Assembly (NCBI GenBank): GCA_903871935.1
Contig: CAIQIQ010000069.1
Coordinates: 26,966-90,965, forward strand
Direction: 5' to 3'
Source: an uncultured Phycisphaerales bacterium
GTDB lineage: Bacteria > Planctomycetota > Phycisphaerae > Tepidisphaerales > Tepidisphaeraceae
Length of the DNA: 64,000 nt
The notes beneath the pieces were generated by a model. That model ran no database searches and was not told the origin of the DNA. It worked only from the letters and a program-made list of their open reading frames with translations. The position numbers and the translations under genes are program-made. Positions 28,080-36,672 of the stretch are shown piece after piece; the first letter of the stretch is position 1; each line of letters opens with the position of its first letter.

Positions 28080-28795
28080 GTGGCATCCCTTTGCCAGTTC
28101 AGCAGCATCCGGTATGGCCAGACCGGGCGAACCTCGGCGCCAACCAGGCCTGCCTGGCCGGCCAGATCGAGCAGTTCCGCGATCGTAAAAGCGGCGCGGA
28201 CGCTTGTCGGCCCGTCATGGCGAACGACCTTGGAGCGCGTCAATGCATAGCACGACAGGGTGGCCGCCGCCACATGAAGCCGCGTGCGCTGCAGATCGTT
28301 GACCAGCAGCAGCGACCGCGCTGCTGCCTTGAATTGCGCAAGAGCGGCAACGACCTGGGGAGGGTCAAGGTGATGCAGGAACAGACTGTTGGTGACAATG
28401 TCGGCTTGCGGGAGCGAATCGGCAGTGAGGTCGACTTCGATGGTCTGGGATGTTATCCCGCACGCATCTGCCGATGCCCGGGCGAGACCCAGCGCGGTTG
28501 GAGAGCGATCGGCCAGTATCAGCCGGATCTCCACGCCATGCTCGCGCGCGAGCCGCGCCAGCGCGATCGGAACATCGCCTCCGCCACAGGCGACATCCAG
28601 CAATTGCACCTCGCGTTTGTTCAGCTCACGCGCCAATGCGAGCACATGTGGCAGGAGCGATCCAGCCACACGCGACAGGCGATTGATCCTCTGCAGGCCG
28701 GCCAGGGCCCGCTGATGCTCATCGTGTGCGAGATCCGGACGATCCATGATCTCATCGACGCGCGTGCGCAAGAGGGCGTTAGAGAGCGCCAGCAT
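28076..28795 (-). CDS. SAM-dependent methyltransferase of the polyketide operon
   Basis: A 239-residue class I methyltransferase. The SAM motif LLDVACGGGDVP (about 65-76) is followed by an acidic ADRSP and SLFLHHLD at the usual distances. The N-terminal IMDRPDL...ALAGLQRINRLS resembles methyltransferases that accompany bacterial type III PKS genes. First gene of the operon and overlapping the FAD gene by four bases. Probable role: O- or C-methylation of the phenolic polyketide. Confidence 0.85.
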   Translation of the reverse strand: MLALSNALLRTRVDEIMDRPDLAHDEHQRALAGLQRINRLSRVAGSLLPHVLALARELNKREVQLLDVACGGGDVPIALARLAREHGVEIRLILADRSPTALGLARASADACGITSQTIEVDLTADSLPQADIVTNSLFLHHLDPPQVVAALAQFKAAARSLLLVNDLQRTRLHVAAATLSCYALTRSKVVRHDGPTSVRAAFTIAELLDLAGQAGLVGAEVRPVWPYRMLLNWQRDAT

Positions 28796-29035
28796 GCCCG
28801 ATTGTAGCAGTGGGTGGCAAACAGATGCGCTGCGATTGGCGCTCGGCCGTGAGAGTGTGCCATTGTGAATCGGAGTAAGAGGTACGAATCAACCGAAACG
28901 CGCCAGTTTGTCGCAGGCGCCAGCCTCTGCGTCACCATGTCGGCCACCAGAGCATGGTGGAGATGTGATTTTGACGCCGAGAACACTCGCCATATGGGTT
29001 GCTTCGCCACTGGCACGGCTTTTGAAAGCAGATTG
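28796..29035. other. upstream region with a sigma-54-like sequence
   Basis: The region is divergent between the polyketide operon and a candidate RNA. TGGCACG-N4-TTGAA at 29011-29026 has the -24/-12 spacing of a sigma-54 promoter, but the -12 GC dinucleotide is GA, so it may be fortuitous. TTGACA follows at 29040-29045. No convincing protein-coding gene was seen. Confidence 0.3.
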
Positions 29036-29275
29036 AGCATTGACAGATTGAAGAACGGGGAATGACAGGTGGAAGTACGAGACGGCCGGAGGAATTGAGA
29101 GAGAGGGAAGACCAGCAGGACTGGTCGCTCAGGATCGAAGGATGGTCCTGAGCGCAGCAGAGAATAGGAATGGAAGGTGGGGCCTTCAAAATCGAGCGCG
29201 AAGGGGAAGGGCGCTCGGTTTTGTATGCCTCCTGTGACCGCGGAAACGTCATCTAATGATGTCTCCGCGGTTTTT
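29036..29275 (+). ncRNA. candidate structured RNA or regulatory leader
   Basis: A purine-rich non-coding stretch with four consecutive hairpins: GACCAG/CTGGTC (29110-29115 with 29121-29126), a perfect nine-pair stem CGCTCAGGA/TCCTGAGCG (29126-29134 with 29146-29154), GAGCGC/GCGCTC (29194-29199 with 29211-29216, followed by GGTTTT), and a terminator at 29237-29275. It could be an independent small RNA, or a leader that controls the gene at 29362 by termination. No match to SRP, tmRNA, 6S or RNase P RNA was recognised. The 5' end is a guess. Confidence 0.4.
29237..29275 (+). terminator. intrinsic terminator
   Basis: A stem of about 16 pairs with two mismatches (ACCGCGG at 29237 pairing with CCGCGGT ending 29271, loop around TAGAT) followed by a run of five T. 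It works only on the plus strand, although no clear plus-strand protein gene precedes it, and lies 86 bases before the next start codon. Confidence 0.75.
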
Positions 29276-29361
29276 CTGTTGCATGGCAGCAAACATCGGG
29301 TAGGCTATTGAGTTGGCCGGCGCGTCATTCACGTCTTCATCCCGCCGACCGTGGAGGCCGT

Positions 29362-29766
29362 ATGTGGTTGATCACGACGTTCGGGTATTTCAGCATCGTC
29401 GAGAAGAATGCCGACAGGCAGGCGGGTACGCTGACCATTCGCTGCCGCGTTCGCAGAGACCTGGAAACACTCAAGCAGCGGTATCTTCCCATGCTCAGTG
29501 CGATTGATGATTCCAGCGGCGCGGATTATCCCTATCGGGCCACGGCCAGGCGAGCGGATGTTGCCCAAGCCTTTGCCCAGGCCATCATGGATGTCACGTA
29601 CAGCAACATCAAAGCGGAGATTGCCGGTCAGCAGGGAATCGATCGCGCACGGATCTGCTCAGAAGCCTGGATGAAGATGCGCAAGCTCCAGGAACTTGAT
29701 GCCGTTGCCTGGTCGAATCCCATGGTTGGCCAAAGGCAGTTAGCCAATCCCATCGAGAGTGCCTGA
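29362..29766 (+). CDS. conserved hypothetical protein
   Basis: A 134-residue soluble protein starting MWLITTFGYFSIVEK, with a GGAGG ribosome site five bases upstream. The N-terminus, the central RCRVRRDLETLKQRYLPML and the DVTYSNIKAEI stretch match a small family I recall as widespread and uncharacterised in bacteria. It is cytoplasmic, with no signal or membrane helix. It lies 86 bases downstream of the terminator of the candidate leader, so it may be regulated by it. Function unknown. Confidence 0.7.
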   Translation: MWLITTFGYFSIVEKNADRQAGTLTIRCRVRRDLETLKQRYLPMLSAIDDSSGADYPYRATARRADVAQAFAQAIMDVTYSNIKAEIAGQQGIDRARICSEAWMKMRKLQELDAVAWSNPMVGQRQLANPIESA

Positions 29767-29842
29767 TATTCCCAAAGTCAACCGGCACTGTTGACCCGCT
29801 TCCGCTCCAAAACGGCTTGCGCATCGTGTACATTTACGCAAC

Positions 29843-31162
29843 ATGGACACAACCATAGCTCAACTGGGGCCGTGCGGCGTTCCTTCGCCGCTGGATATGT
29901 CGACTGTGCCGGGTGATATGGAGGGCGATTACGTACCGGATACCGCGCGGGTACGCTACCAGGTGCGGTATGGCACGGGCTGCGATCTGCCTGCGGATAT
30001 GAGCTTCGAGGCGGCCGGTCCACGACAGAGCATCTACTTCGATCCTGCCACGACGCGAGCCGCGATTGTCACCTGTGGCGGCATCTGCCCGGGCATGAAC
30101 AACGTGATCCGCTCGGCGTTCCTGGAACTGACATACAGATATGGCGTGCCCGAGGTGTATGGCCTTCCTTACGGCTATGCGGGGCTGAATCCGGCGTGCG
30201 GGTTCGCGCCGATGCTGCTCTCACGCGACATTGTCGACCATATCCATGAGCATGGCGGAACAATGATCGGCACCTCGCGCGGGCCGCAGTTGCCCGAAGT
30301 GATGACCCAGTTTCTGCTCGACCAGCGGATCAACCTGCTCATTTGTGTCGGCGGCGACGGCACGCTGCGCGGGGCCAAGACTATTGCCGATGAAGCCCTG
30401 CGGCGCAAACTGCCGATCGCGGTGGTAGGGGTGCCGAAGACCATCGACAACGATGTGCTCTATGTGCAGCGTACGTTCGGAGTGAGCACGGCGATCGAAC
30501 GCGCTGCGGAGATACTGGATTGCGCCCATACGGAGTCACGCAGCGTCTTGAACGGGGTGGGGCTGGTGAAGGTGATGGGGCGCGAGGCGGGGTTTGTTGC
30601 CTGCGGGGCGGCCCTCGCGAGCCAGGAAGTGAACCTGACGTTGATTCCGGAATTGCCCTTCTCCCTGGACGGTCCCGGCGGCGTACTGGAATTTCTTCGC
30701 CAGCGGCTGGAAAGACGGCAGCATGCCGTGATCGTGGTTGCCGAAGGCGCCGGCCAGGATCTGTGCGAGGCCGCCGGCACTACGGATAAGAGCGGCAACC
30801 GGAAGCTCGGCGATATCGGGCTGGTGCTCAAGAGTCGCATAACAGAGCACTTCAAGTCGATCACTATGCCGGTCGATGTGAAGTACTTCGACCCGAGCTA
30901 TTACATCCGCAGCGTGCGGGCCAACTCGGATGATGCGATCTTCTGCGACCAGCTCGCGCGGCTGGCGGTGCATGCCGGAATGGCCGGCAAGACGGGCGTC
31001 GTAATCGGCCAGTGGAACAGCGCTTTTACCCACGTGCCGATCGCGATGGCAACCAGTGGCAAGAAACAGGTCGACCCCGAAAGCCCGCTCTGGACCAGCG
31101 TCCTGGCCGCCACCGGCCAGCCAAGACGATTCCCGGCGCCGCCCGTGGCAGCCGCGAGGTGA
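29843..31162 (+). CDS. pfkA: 6-phosphofructokinase, long (plant/trypanosomatid-like) type
   Basis: A 439-residue enzyme for fructose-6-phosphate phosphorylation. It has GGICPGMNNVIR (79-90), GGDGT (170-174; a Gly here favours ATP over PPi, which usually shows GGDDT), PKTIDND (198-204) and the KLMGRD-like KVMGREAGF. An N-terminal extension of about 70 residues, plus the GLPYGYAGL and GTSRGPQ loops, place it with the long ATP-dependent enzymes of plants, spirochaetes and trypanosomatids rather than the 320-residue E. coli type. The TACATT eight bases before the ATG hints at a leaderless start. Convergent with the next gene, stops adjacent. Confidence 0.9.
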   Translation: MDTTIAQLGPCGVPSPLDMSTVPGDMEGDYVPDTARVRYQVRYGTGCDLPADMSFEAAGPRQSIYFDPATTRAAIVTCGGICPGMNNVIRSAFLELTYRYGVPEVYGLPYGYAGLNPACGFAPMLLSRDIVDHIHEHGGTMIGTSRGPQLPEVMTQFLLDQRINLLICVGGDGTLRGAKTIADEALRRKLPIAVVGVPKTIDNDVLYVQRTFGVSTAIERAAEILDCAHTESRSVLNGVGLVKVMGREAGFVACGAALASQEVNLTLIPELPFSLDGPGGVLEFLRQRLERRQHAVIVVAEGAGQDLCEAAGTTDKSGNRKLGDIGLVLKSRITEHFKSITMPVDVKYFDPSYYIRSVRANSDDAIFCDQLARLAVHAGMAGKTGVVIGQWNSAFTHVPIAMATSGKKQVDPESPLWTSVLAATGQPRRFPAPPVAAAR

Positions 31163-32497
31163 TCAGGTTATCGGACCGCATGACTGTTTCGCCACGGCTC
31201 TGCGAACGACGGCGGCAAACTCCCGTTCGATATTGCGCGTGAACGGCGCGGGCAGGAAATACGCGCGATGTGCTGATTCACCTTCGTAGCCGCCCTCCCG
31301 CACAATCTGCGCGGTGGGTATATAGCCGACGGCATCATTGACGTAGGCGATGCTTGCCGACAGGGGTGTGCGTGCCAGAGCTCGGGCGATTGGCCCGAGC
31401 CCGCTGCACACTTCGCCCTCAAGGCCAATCAGTGTCAGATCACCCAGCCGCCAGGCTTGCACCTCGTAGCGACAGCGTTTCTCGGTAAACGGGCAACTGA
31501 TCGCCTGCCGGGCCCACCAGCGATCTCCCTGGTCCGGTGGCGTTTCATAGGCCAATTCCTCCATCTGGCGCCTGGAATACCTGCGGCCGAATGTAAGTGA
31601 GCCGGCAGCCAATGTGGTGGTAAGTTGCGGTGACAACGCGTCTGGGCTGGCACTGGCCAGGTGATCCAGCACCGCATTGGCCAGCTTGGTGCCCGCCTGG
31701 CGGGCGTGCAGCGGCGACGCGGCAAATACGAGTTTCCCATCGCGATCGCGCCGCGTGACCTTGGCATCTGCGCCGCAGCCCATCGCGAACATCGCGCGCG
31801 ATCGGCTTCCCAGACCCTGTTCGATGCGCAGCCGCATCGCGCCGGGGTATTCCGGGCTCCATTTGGCCACACTTCCCGAACTTGTGGGGTGGCAGGCGTG
31901 GCTTACCAGGACGATCGGCCCGGCCCGGCCACCGCGATCAATGCAAAGGACGGGCGTACGCGGGTCATAGCTGCCCTCGGGATACGGGCCCCATTTCACA
32001 CTGCCGTGGCCGTCCGGCGTGCGCCGGCAGGCGCCGATTCGCGTATCAAACACGGTATAGGAGAACTTCGCCGGGATCTGCTTAGCCAGCGCCTCGCCGG
32101 CAAGGCGAATCAGAGTGTCTTCCAGGAACTTCAGATACCACGGGTTGACCACCCCGGCCGCATAGTTCATCCGGTAGAGCGTCGGTGGTCCCCAATGCGT
32201 GTGCGAAGCCGCCAGCATCACCTGCGAAGGCGAAAGCCCATGCGTGCGCAACAGGCTTCGCCGAACCTGCTGCACGGTTGTGTGGTCGAAGGCGATGATG
32301 TCGGCAGCGATCAGCACGCCCACATGGTCGCGCGCGTCGCGAATCGTCAGTGCCTGTGCCCGCAGCGGAGCAATGGTCCCCTGGGCGTAGCGTTCGCAGC
32401 CGAAGCCGGCCATCAACGTGGCTCCGCGCGGCGGCGTGATTGCAGCTTCCGCGTACCCGACGGACCAGTCTCGATGCACGGATCTATTGGTATTCAT
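31163..32497 (-). CDS. neutral/alkaline ceramidase-like protein
   Basis: A 444-residue protein with the N-terminal domain of neutral/alkaline non-lysosomal ceramidases: VGYAEAAITPPRGATLMAGFG, the ADIIAFD stretch, metal-ligand-rich ASHTHWGP, and a later SHACHPTSSG. In planctomycetes these domains often act on substrates other than ceramide, so the reaction is open. No signal peptide is evident. It is the downstream gene of a pair with the 927-residue secreted protein (30 bases between), and its start has no clear ribosome site. Confidence 0.8.
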   Translation of the reverse strand: MNTNRSVHRDWSVGYAEAAITPPRGATLMAGFGCERYAQGTIAPLRAQALTIRDARDHVGVLIAADIIAFDHTTVQQVRRSLLRTHGLSPSQVMLAASHTHWGPPTLYRMNYAAGVVNPWYLKFLEDTLIRLAGEALAKQIPAKFSYTVFDTRIGACRRTPDGHGSVKWGPYPEGSYDPRTPVLCIDRGGRAGPIVLVSHACHPTSSGSVAKWSPEYPGAMRLRIEQGLGSRSRAMFAMGCGADAKVTRRDRDGKLVFAASPLHARQAGTKLANAVLDHLASASPDALSPQLTTTLAAGSLTFGRRYSRRQMEELAYETPPDQGDRWWARQAISCPFTEKRCRYEVQAWRLGDLTLIGLEGEVCSGLGPIARALARTPLSASIAYVNDAVGYIPTAQIVREGGYEGESAHRAYFLPAPFTRNIEREFAAVVRRAVAKQSCGPIT

Positions 32498-32527
32498 GAT
32501 TGCGTCTTGTACGGGCAGCTAAATGGC

Positions 32528-35311
32528 TCAGCGCAGCGACTCGATAGCGGCGATGACCTGGGCCTTGAACTGATCCGGGTCAAAGCCTTCGGGCGCTTGG
32601 CGCTGGTTCACCTTGATCTGCGCGACTTTGTTCTCCAGCAAGGCGCGAGCCTGCGCCCGGTTAGCGTCCGTGCCAGCGCCTTTCTGCACCAGGTTCCACA
32701 GTGTCTGGTATAGATAGAAGTCTTGAGCGCCGTCGCGGCAACGCTCGAAGGCGACGGCCGGGTAGATCGCGTTGCGGCCGTAGAAGATCATCATCTCATC
32801 GTTGGTCCAGCCGTCGAGGTCGAAGAACTGGTATCCATACAGGTCGTTCAGGTGCCATTGCCAGCGAGCCTTGACGCCCTTGCGATACTCGCTCCATTGG
32901 TAGAGGCCGAAGGAGTAGCTGCTGAGGCCCTGGTTGTAGATGTGGATTTCTTTGCCGAGTTTGGCCGCCTCGGCCAGCACCGAATCATCATGCAGGTTCA
33001 GCGTGCTGGCATCGAGCGTCTCGAAATACCGCTGCTGCCAGTAGAGGATGTCATTCTTGTCCTCGGGGCGTTTGTTGAAGTTGACGCTGTAGGCGCCATC
33101 GGTGCGGAGCGTCTTGGGGAAGGCCTTGGAGACCTTGCCCATCAGCGCCATAAACTGCAATTCAGCCTCCATCTCAGCGCGGATGCGCGTCTCATCGCAC
33201 AGGACGTAGTTGATCAACGGCCAGTTATTCATCCGGGCGTGCTCGTCCACGGCCTTCCAGGTGCGCATGAGCAGTTCCTCGTAACTGAGGCCCGTCTGTT
33301 CGGCGAGTTTCTGGCCGGTCTTGCCGATCTGATAGCCGTCATTGATGCCAACCAGCCGGCCACCCGCGTAGGCGTCGATCGGGCCGGTGAAGCCATACTT
33401 GTGAGCGAGGACGGCAAACGCGTCCATGTCGGTAAAGTCGATATCGGGCTGGCCGTCCTTGAAGCCTTTGAGTGTGTAGTTGGCGGCGCCGGACAAGCCA
33501 TTCATCCCGTGCTGCTGCAGCAGGCGGATGGAATCCTCAAGCACCGCAGGGCGTTGATCCTTCGGAATCAACGAGAGTGGCGCCAAGCCATAGAAGCCCA
33601 TCTCGAAATCGGTCTGCCGGTCCAGCTTCACGGCATGGACTGAAAGCTTCAGCGGCACTCGCAGCAGAGCGTTGCCGGAGGCGTCGGCGATCACGAGGGT
33701 CCACGCCACATCACCGGCTTTGGCCTCATCCCGCACCCGGCAAGTAACGACGACCTCGCGCGTGACATCTTTGGGCAATGCCACACTGGACTGGGACCGC
33801 AAGGTGTGAGGCTGGATCTGATAAGCGATGGCGCCGGCCGCGCGGGACATGCCATACCATACAACGCCCACCTGTGCCTCGACGTCCGGGCTGCCGCCCT
33901 CCAGCCGGAGTTGGCAGGTACCCAGGTCCTTCATCGGGCGGATGGCGACGCACAGCGGCTCGTACTCGCCTTGCACCGCCACTTGCGCGATCGCCAGATT
34001 GTCTGGCGGTGCCGAATCTGCCGGCGGCGTGGACGTGGGCTTCACGTCATCGTCCAGCTTTATCGGCCAGGCCACCAAGCCCAGCTTCTGCCATTGCGCC
34101 GCCACGTCAAACTTCTCGGCCGGCTTGTCCAGGCACAACGCCGTCTTACGGAAATCGTCGGCGACGGCGTTCAGTTGCCCTTTGAGCCAGGCGGTTGCTT
34201 CGGCGTCGTCGCTCTTGTAGATCGCCATGGCCGAAATGCGCGAGCCGAAACCCACATCGGCCAACGACTTGATTGTCAGCCCATCCTTCGTCGCGACGGC
34301 ATCGAAGACAATCGGTTTGGCCAGCTCCGGAGCCATGTAGGTGTCCCACACATCGCCGAGGGGTTCGACGTTCTCGAACCGGTACAGGGCATGGGCGGCG
34401 CCGTCACGATGCTCATCCTTCCACACAACCTTGCCGTCCACCTCGATCGTGCGCATCGACTGTTGGGACTGATCGCCGCCCCAGAAGCCGGAGTTTTCGT
34501 AGATGATCATGACCGTGTACTTGCCCTCGGGCACGTCCACCCGGAAAGGCACGCCGCCACACTCGATGCAGTCGCGAATCAGGGCGGGGCCGAACGTCGT
34601 GTCGCGCGCCGCCGTATCGACCACGGCGCTGGCGAAGCCATATCCGAGCTTGGGGTCATACCTGCTCTTGGGGGAGATCGCCGTCCAGCCGAGCATAACG
34701 GCCTGGCTGGCCGGGCCAAAGTCGAATGCCCACATGCCCTTGGGGGCCTCCACTTTCACAAGACGCAGGTTGTCGATGATGACCTTCCCCTCGGCACCCT
34801 TGCCTCCGAAGCCGAAGTAGAGCAGGACGATGCTGTCCGGATCGATGTCGCGCTTGATGTCGCGGTTGCGGAAGCCTGTCTCTCCACGATACAGCCCGCG
34901 CACTGGAATCGTCCACGTCGTCTTGCCCGGCGCAAAGGTGGCCTGGCCGTTGTGGCGCGTCCAGTAGCCGGGCTTGGCCTCAAAGGCCTTGTCGCCCACC
35001 GCCATCTCCGCGGGAACTGGAACCGTCCCAGGGTTCAGCACATCGAGTTGCATCGCATCGTAGCCCGACCAGTCCGCCGGCGGCTTTATCAGCTTCAGGT
35101 ATGTCGGCCCGACCTTGTTGTCCCAACTCACCTCCAGCGCGCCGGTTCCATGCGTGGCCCCGTCCGTCACGAGCCGCGCCGGTCCCTTTACCTCCCACGC
35201 GTTGAGGTCCACCTGATTCTCAAAATCATTTATCAGCAACGTCTTGTCGGCTGCCGCCGCTGAGACCGCAATAACTGCCACGACCACCGCCGTCATCCAG
35301 CCGCGCATCAT
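32528..35311 (-). CDS. large secreted carbohydrate-active-like protein
   Basis: A 927-residue protein with a signal peptide (1-21). Residues ~25-190 are a carbohydrate-binding jelly roll (LLINDFEN, DAMQLDVLNPG, IIDNLRLVKVE); ~195-375 a malectin-like module beginning WAFDFGPASQAV; then a beta linker and a TIM-barrel-like C-terminal half (GFYGLAPLSLI, QQHGMNGLSG, YNQGLSSYSFGLY). It ends with ERCRDGAQDFYLYQTLWNL, reminiscent of the DUF4091 ending of the protein at 11096-14569, so the two may be distant relatives. Probably acts on polysaccharide outside the cytoplasm. GGAG six bases before the first of two ATG codons sets the start. Confidence 0.75.
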   Translation of the reverse strand: MMRGWMTAVVVAVIAVSAAAADKTLLINDFENQVDLNAWEVKGPARLVTDGATHGTGALEVSWDNKVGPTYLKLIKPPADWSGYDAMQLDVLNPGTVPVPAEMAVGDKAFEAKPGYWTRHNGQATFAPGKTTWTIPVRGLYRGETGFRNRDIKRDIDPDSIVLLYFGFGGKGAEGKVIIDNLRLVKVEAPKGMWAFDFGPASQAVMLGWTAISPKSRYDPKLGYGFASAVVDTAARDTTFGPALIRDCIECGGVPFRVDVPEGKYTVMIIYENSGFWGGDQSQQSMRTIEVDGKVVWKDEHRDGAAHALYRFENVEPLGDVWDTYMAPELAKPIVFDAVATKDGLTIKSLADVGFGSRISAMAIYKSDDAEATAWLKGQLNAVADDFRKTALCLDKPAEKFDVAAQWQKLGLVAWPIKLDDDVKPTSTPPADSAPPDNLAIAQVAVQGEYEPLCVAIRPMKDLGTCQLRLEGGSPDVEAQVGVVWYGMSRAAGAIAYQIQPHTLRSQSSVALPKDVTREVVVTCRVRDEAKAGDVAWTLVIADASGNALLRVPLKLSVHAVKLDRQTDFEMGFYGLAPLSLIPKDQRPAVLEDSIRLLQQHGMNGLSGAANYTLKGFKDGQPDIDFTDMDAFAVLAHKYGFTGPIDAYAGGRLVGINDGYQIGKTGQKLAEQTGLSYEELLMRTWKAVDEHARMNNWPLINYVLCDETRIRAEMEAELQFMALMGKVSKAFPKTLRTDGAYSVNFNKRPEDKNDILYWQQRYFETLDASTLNLHDDSVLAEAAKLGKEIHIYNQGLSSYSFGLYQWSEYRKGVKARWQWHLNDLYGYQFFDLDGWTNDEMMIFYGRNAIYPAVAFERCRDGAQDFYLYQTLWNLVQKGAGTDANRAQARALLENKVAQIKVNQRQAPEGFDPDQFKAQVIAAIESLR

Positions 35312-35457
35312 TTTCTTCTCCGTATGATCCGGAATGCCGTGACATACTGCTCTGGAAACACGACTGCACGGACCGGTTCACTGGATTGAGTGTACTCATG
35401 TGACAGAGTGATTCCAGCTGCTTGATCAGGTCGCGATATCCGCAGTGAGATCAATCT

Positions 35458-36555
35458 CTACTCGATACGTACGGAGGTTGCGGGCAAGGCTGGAAGTTGG
35501 GATTCGGCCTGGTCCAGGTAGAAATAGGCGCAGCTTGACCAGTCATCGGTACGCTCAAAGAGGCCGTAGCCGGCGGCGGTGACGGCGGCGGCCATGTCGA
35601 CTGCCGAATCACCGTGGCGCAGGGCGCGGCCAAGTCCGTGCAGTTGGGCACTGGTCTGCGGATCCCAGCAGCCGATCTGCTGGATGGTGACACGGATGTC
35701 GCGGTGGAAGTAGATCGGATCGAGCACGTGCAGGCGGTAGAAGCCGTACTGGTACTTCTCATGGTCGGCCAGGTGGCAGCCCTGATGAAGGTGGGCGTAC
35801 TGGCCCTGGCCCCAGGCGGTGCCGATGTAGTCCTCGGTACCGGTGCCGCAAAGCGTGGGCATGCCGGTATCGCCGTCGAGGTAGACCTTTACTTCACCTT
35901 CGCCCCACCAGGTCTTGAGCCACTGTTTTGTGTCGGCTTTGACGCCGATATGAGCGCCGATAAAGCGGCCGCGACCGGCGATGGCGGGAACGATCGCATA
36001 GTCGCGTAGAGCGGTGGTCGGATTCTCGCGACGCCAGTGGGCGTGGAAATAGAGCGCGTCGTCGGGAAGGGCATCGCCGACAGTGAAGTCGACATCATAG
36101 AAAACCATCGCCTCACTGGTGTCGGTCTCATTGGTGAGGACGATCTTCATGCCTGTGCGGAAGGGCATGGGAATGCAGCAGTTGAAACTACGGCCTTCGG
36201 GGGAGGAGAAGAGAGCCGACTGGAAGGTCGCCATCCGGCCGACAACATGGCCGAAGAAGTCTCCAAGGGGAGCGGAGACGGCGGGGCGGGAGCTGCCATC
36301 CCAGTACATGTCGATGCGCATGCCGCGGAGCATCTTGGGAGAGCGGTCACGAATGGTGATCCAGATCCGGCGGATGATGCCAGACGTGCCGGTGACTTGG
36401 GCAAGAGTGAGCGACTCCCCGGCAGCCAGTGGAACGGAGGGCCGGCGCTTGCGGCCGTCGGAACCGGCGGTGGCTTTGCCGGCGCTGGCAGATGGGTTCT
36501 CGGGGCTGGCCCAGCGGGTATGGACGTTACGCGGTGCGGAATAGAGTTCATTCAT
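35458..36555 (-). CDS. GH172 (DUF2961) family protein
   Basis: A 365-residue DUF2961 protein, the family now classified as GH172, which includes arabinofuranosidases and difructose-dianhydride-forming enzymes. Hallmarks: SGIIRRIWITI, the RGMRIDMYWDG jelly-roll strand, the glutamate in GEGEVKVYLDGD, and GTGTEDYIGTAWG with the family's conserved acidic pair. No signal peptide, so intracellular or exported by another route. It precedes the 32528-35311 gene by 146 bases on the same strand, suggesting a glycan-degradation cluster with the ceramidase-like gene. Confidence 0.88.
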   Translation of the reverse strand: MNELYSAPRNVHTRWASPENPSASAGKATAGSDGRKRRPSVPLAAGESLTLAQVTGTSGIIRRIWITIRDRSPKMLRGMRIDMYWDGSSRPAVSAPLGDFFGHVVGRMATFQSALFSSPEGRSFNCCIPMPFRTGMKIVLTNETDTSEAMVFYDVDFTVGDALPDDALYFHAHWRRENPTTALRDYAIVPAIAGRGRFIGAHIGVKADTKQWLKTWWGEGEVKVYLDGDTGMPTLCGTGTEDYIGTAWGQGQYAHLHQGCHLADHEKYQYGFYRLHVLDPIYFHRDIRVTIQQIGCWDPQTSAQLHGLGRALRHGDSAVDMAAAVTAAGYGLFERTDDWSSCAYFYLDQAESQLPALPATSVRIE

Positions 36556-36672
36556 GATGGACGTATCCTACAACCGAAGGTGGCTGTCAGACCATGGGGG
36601 GAAAGCGGGAAAAGATAGCGCAAGCTCTGGACCATATGCCTGCATAGACTCTTGCATATAAGGAGAACACGT

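Noticed and set aside
28865..29065. 66-codon frame before the candidate RNA terminator
   Set aside because: No ribosome site or family; ends before the hairpins, so does not explain the terminator.
33806..35263. 485-codon frame opposite the 927-residue secreted protein
   Set aside because: Antisense to a gene with signal peptide and domain structure; composition is typical of a shadow frame.
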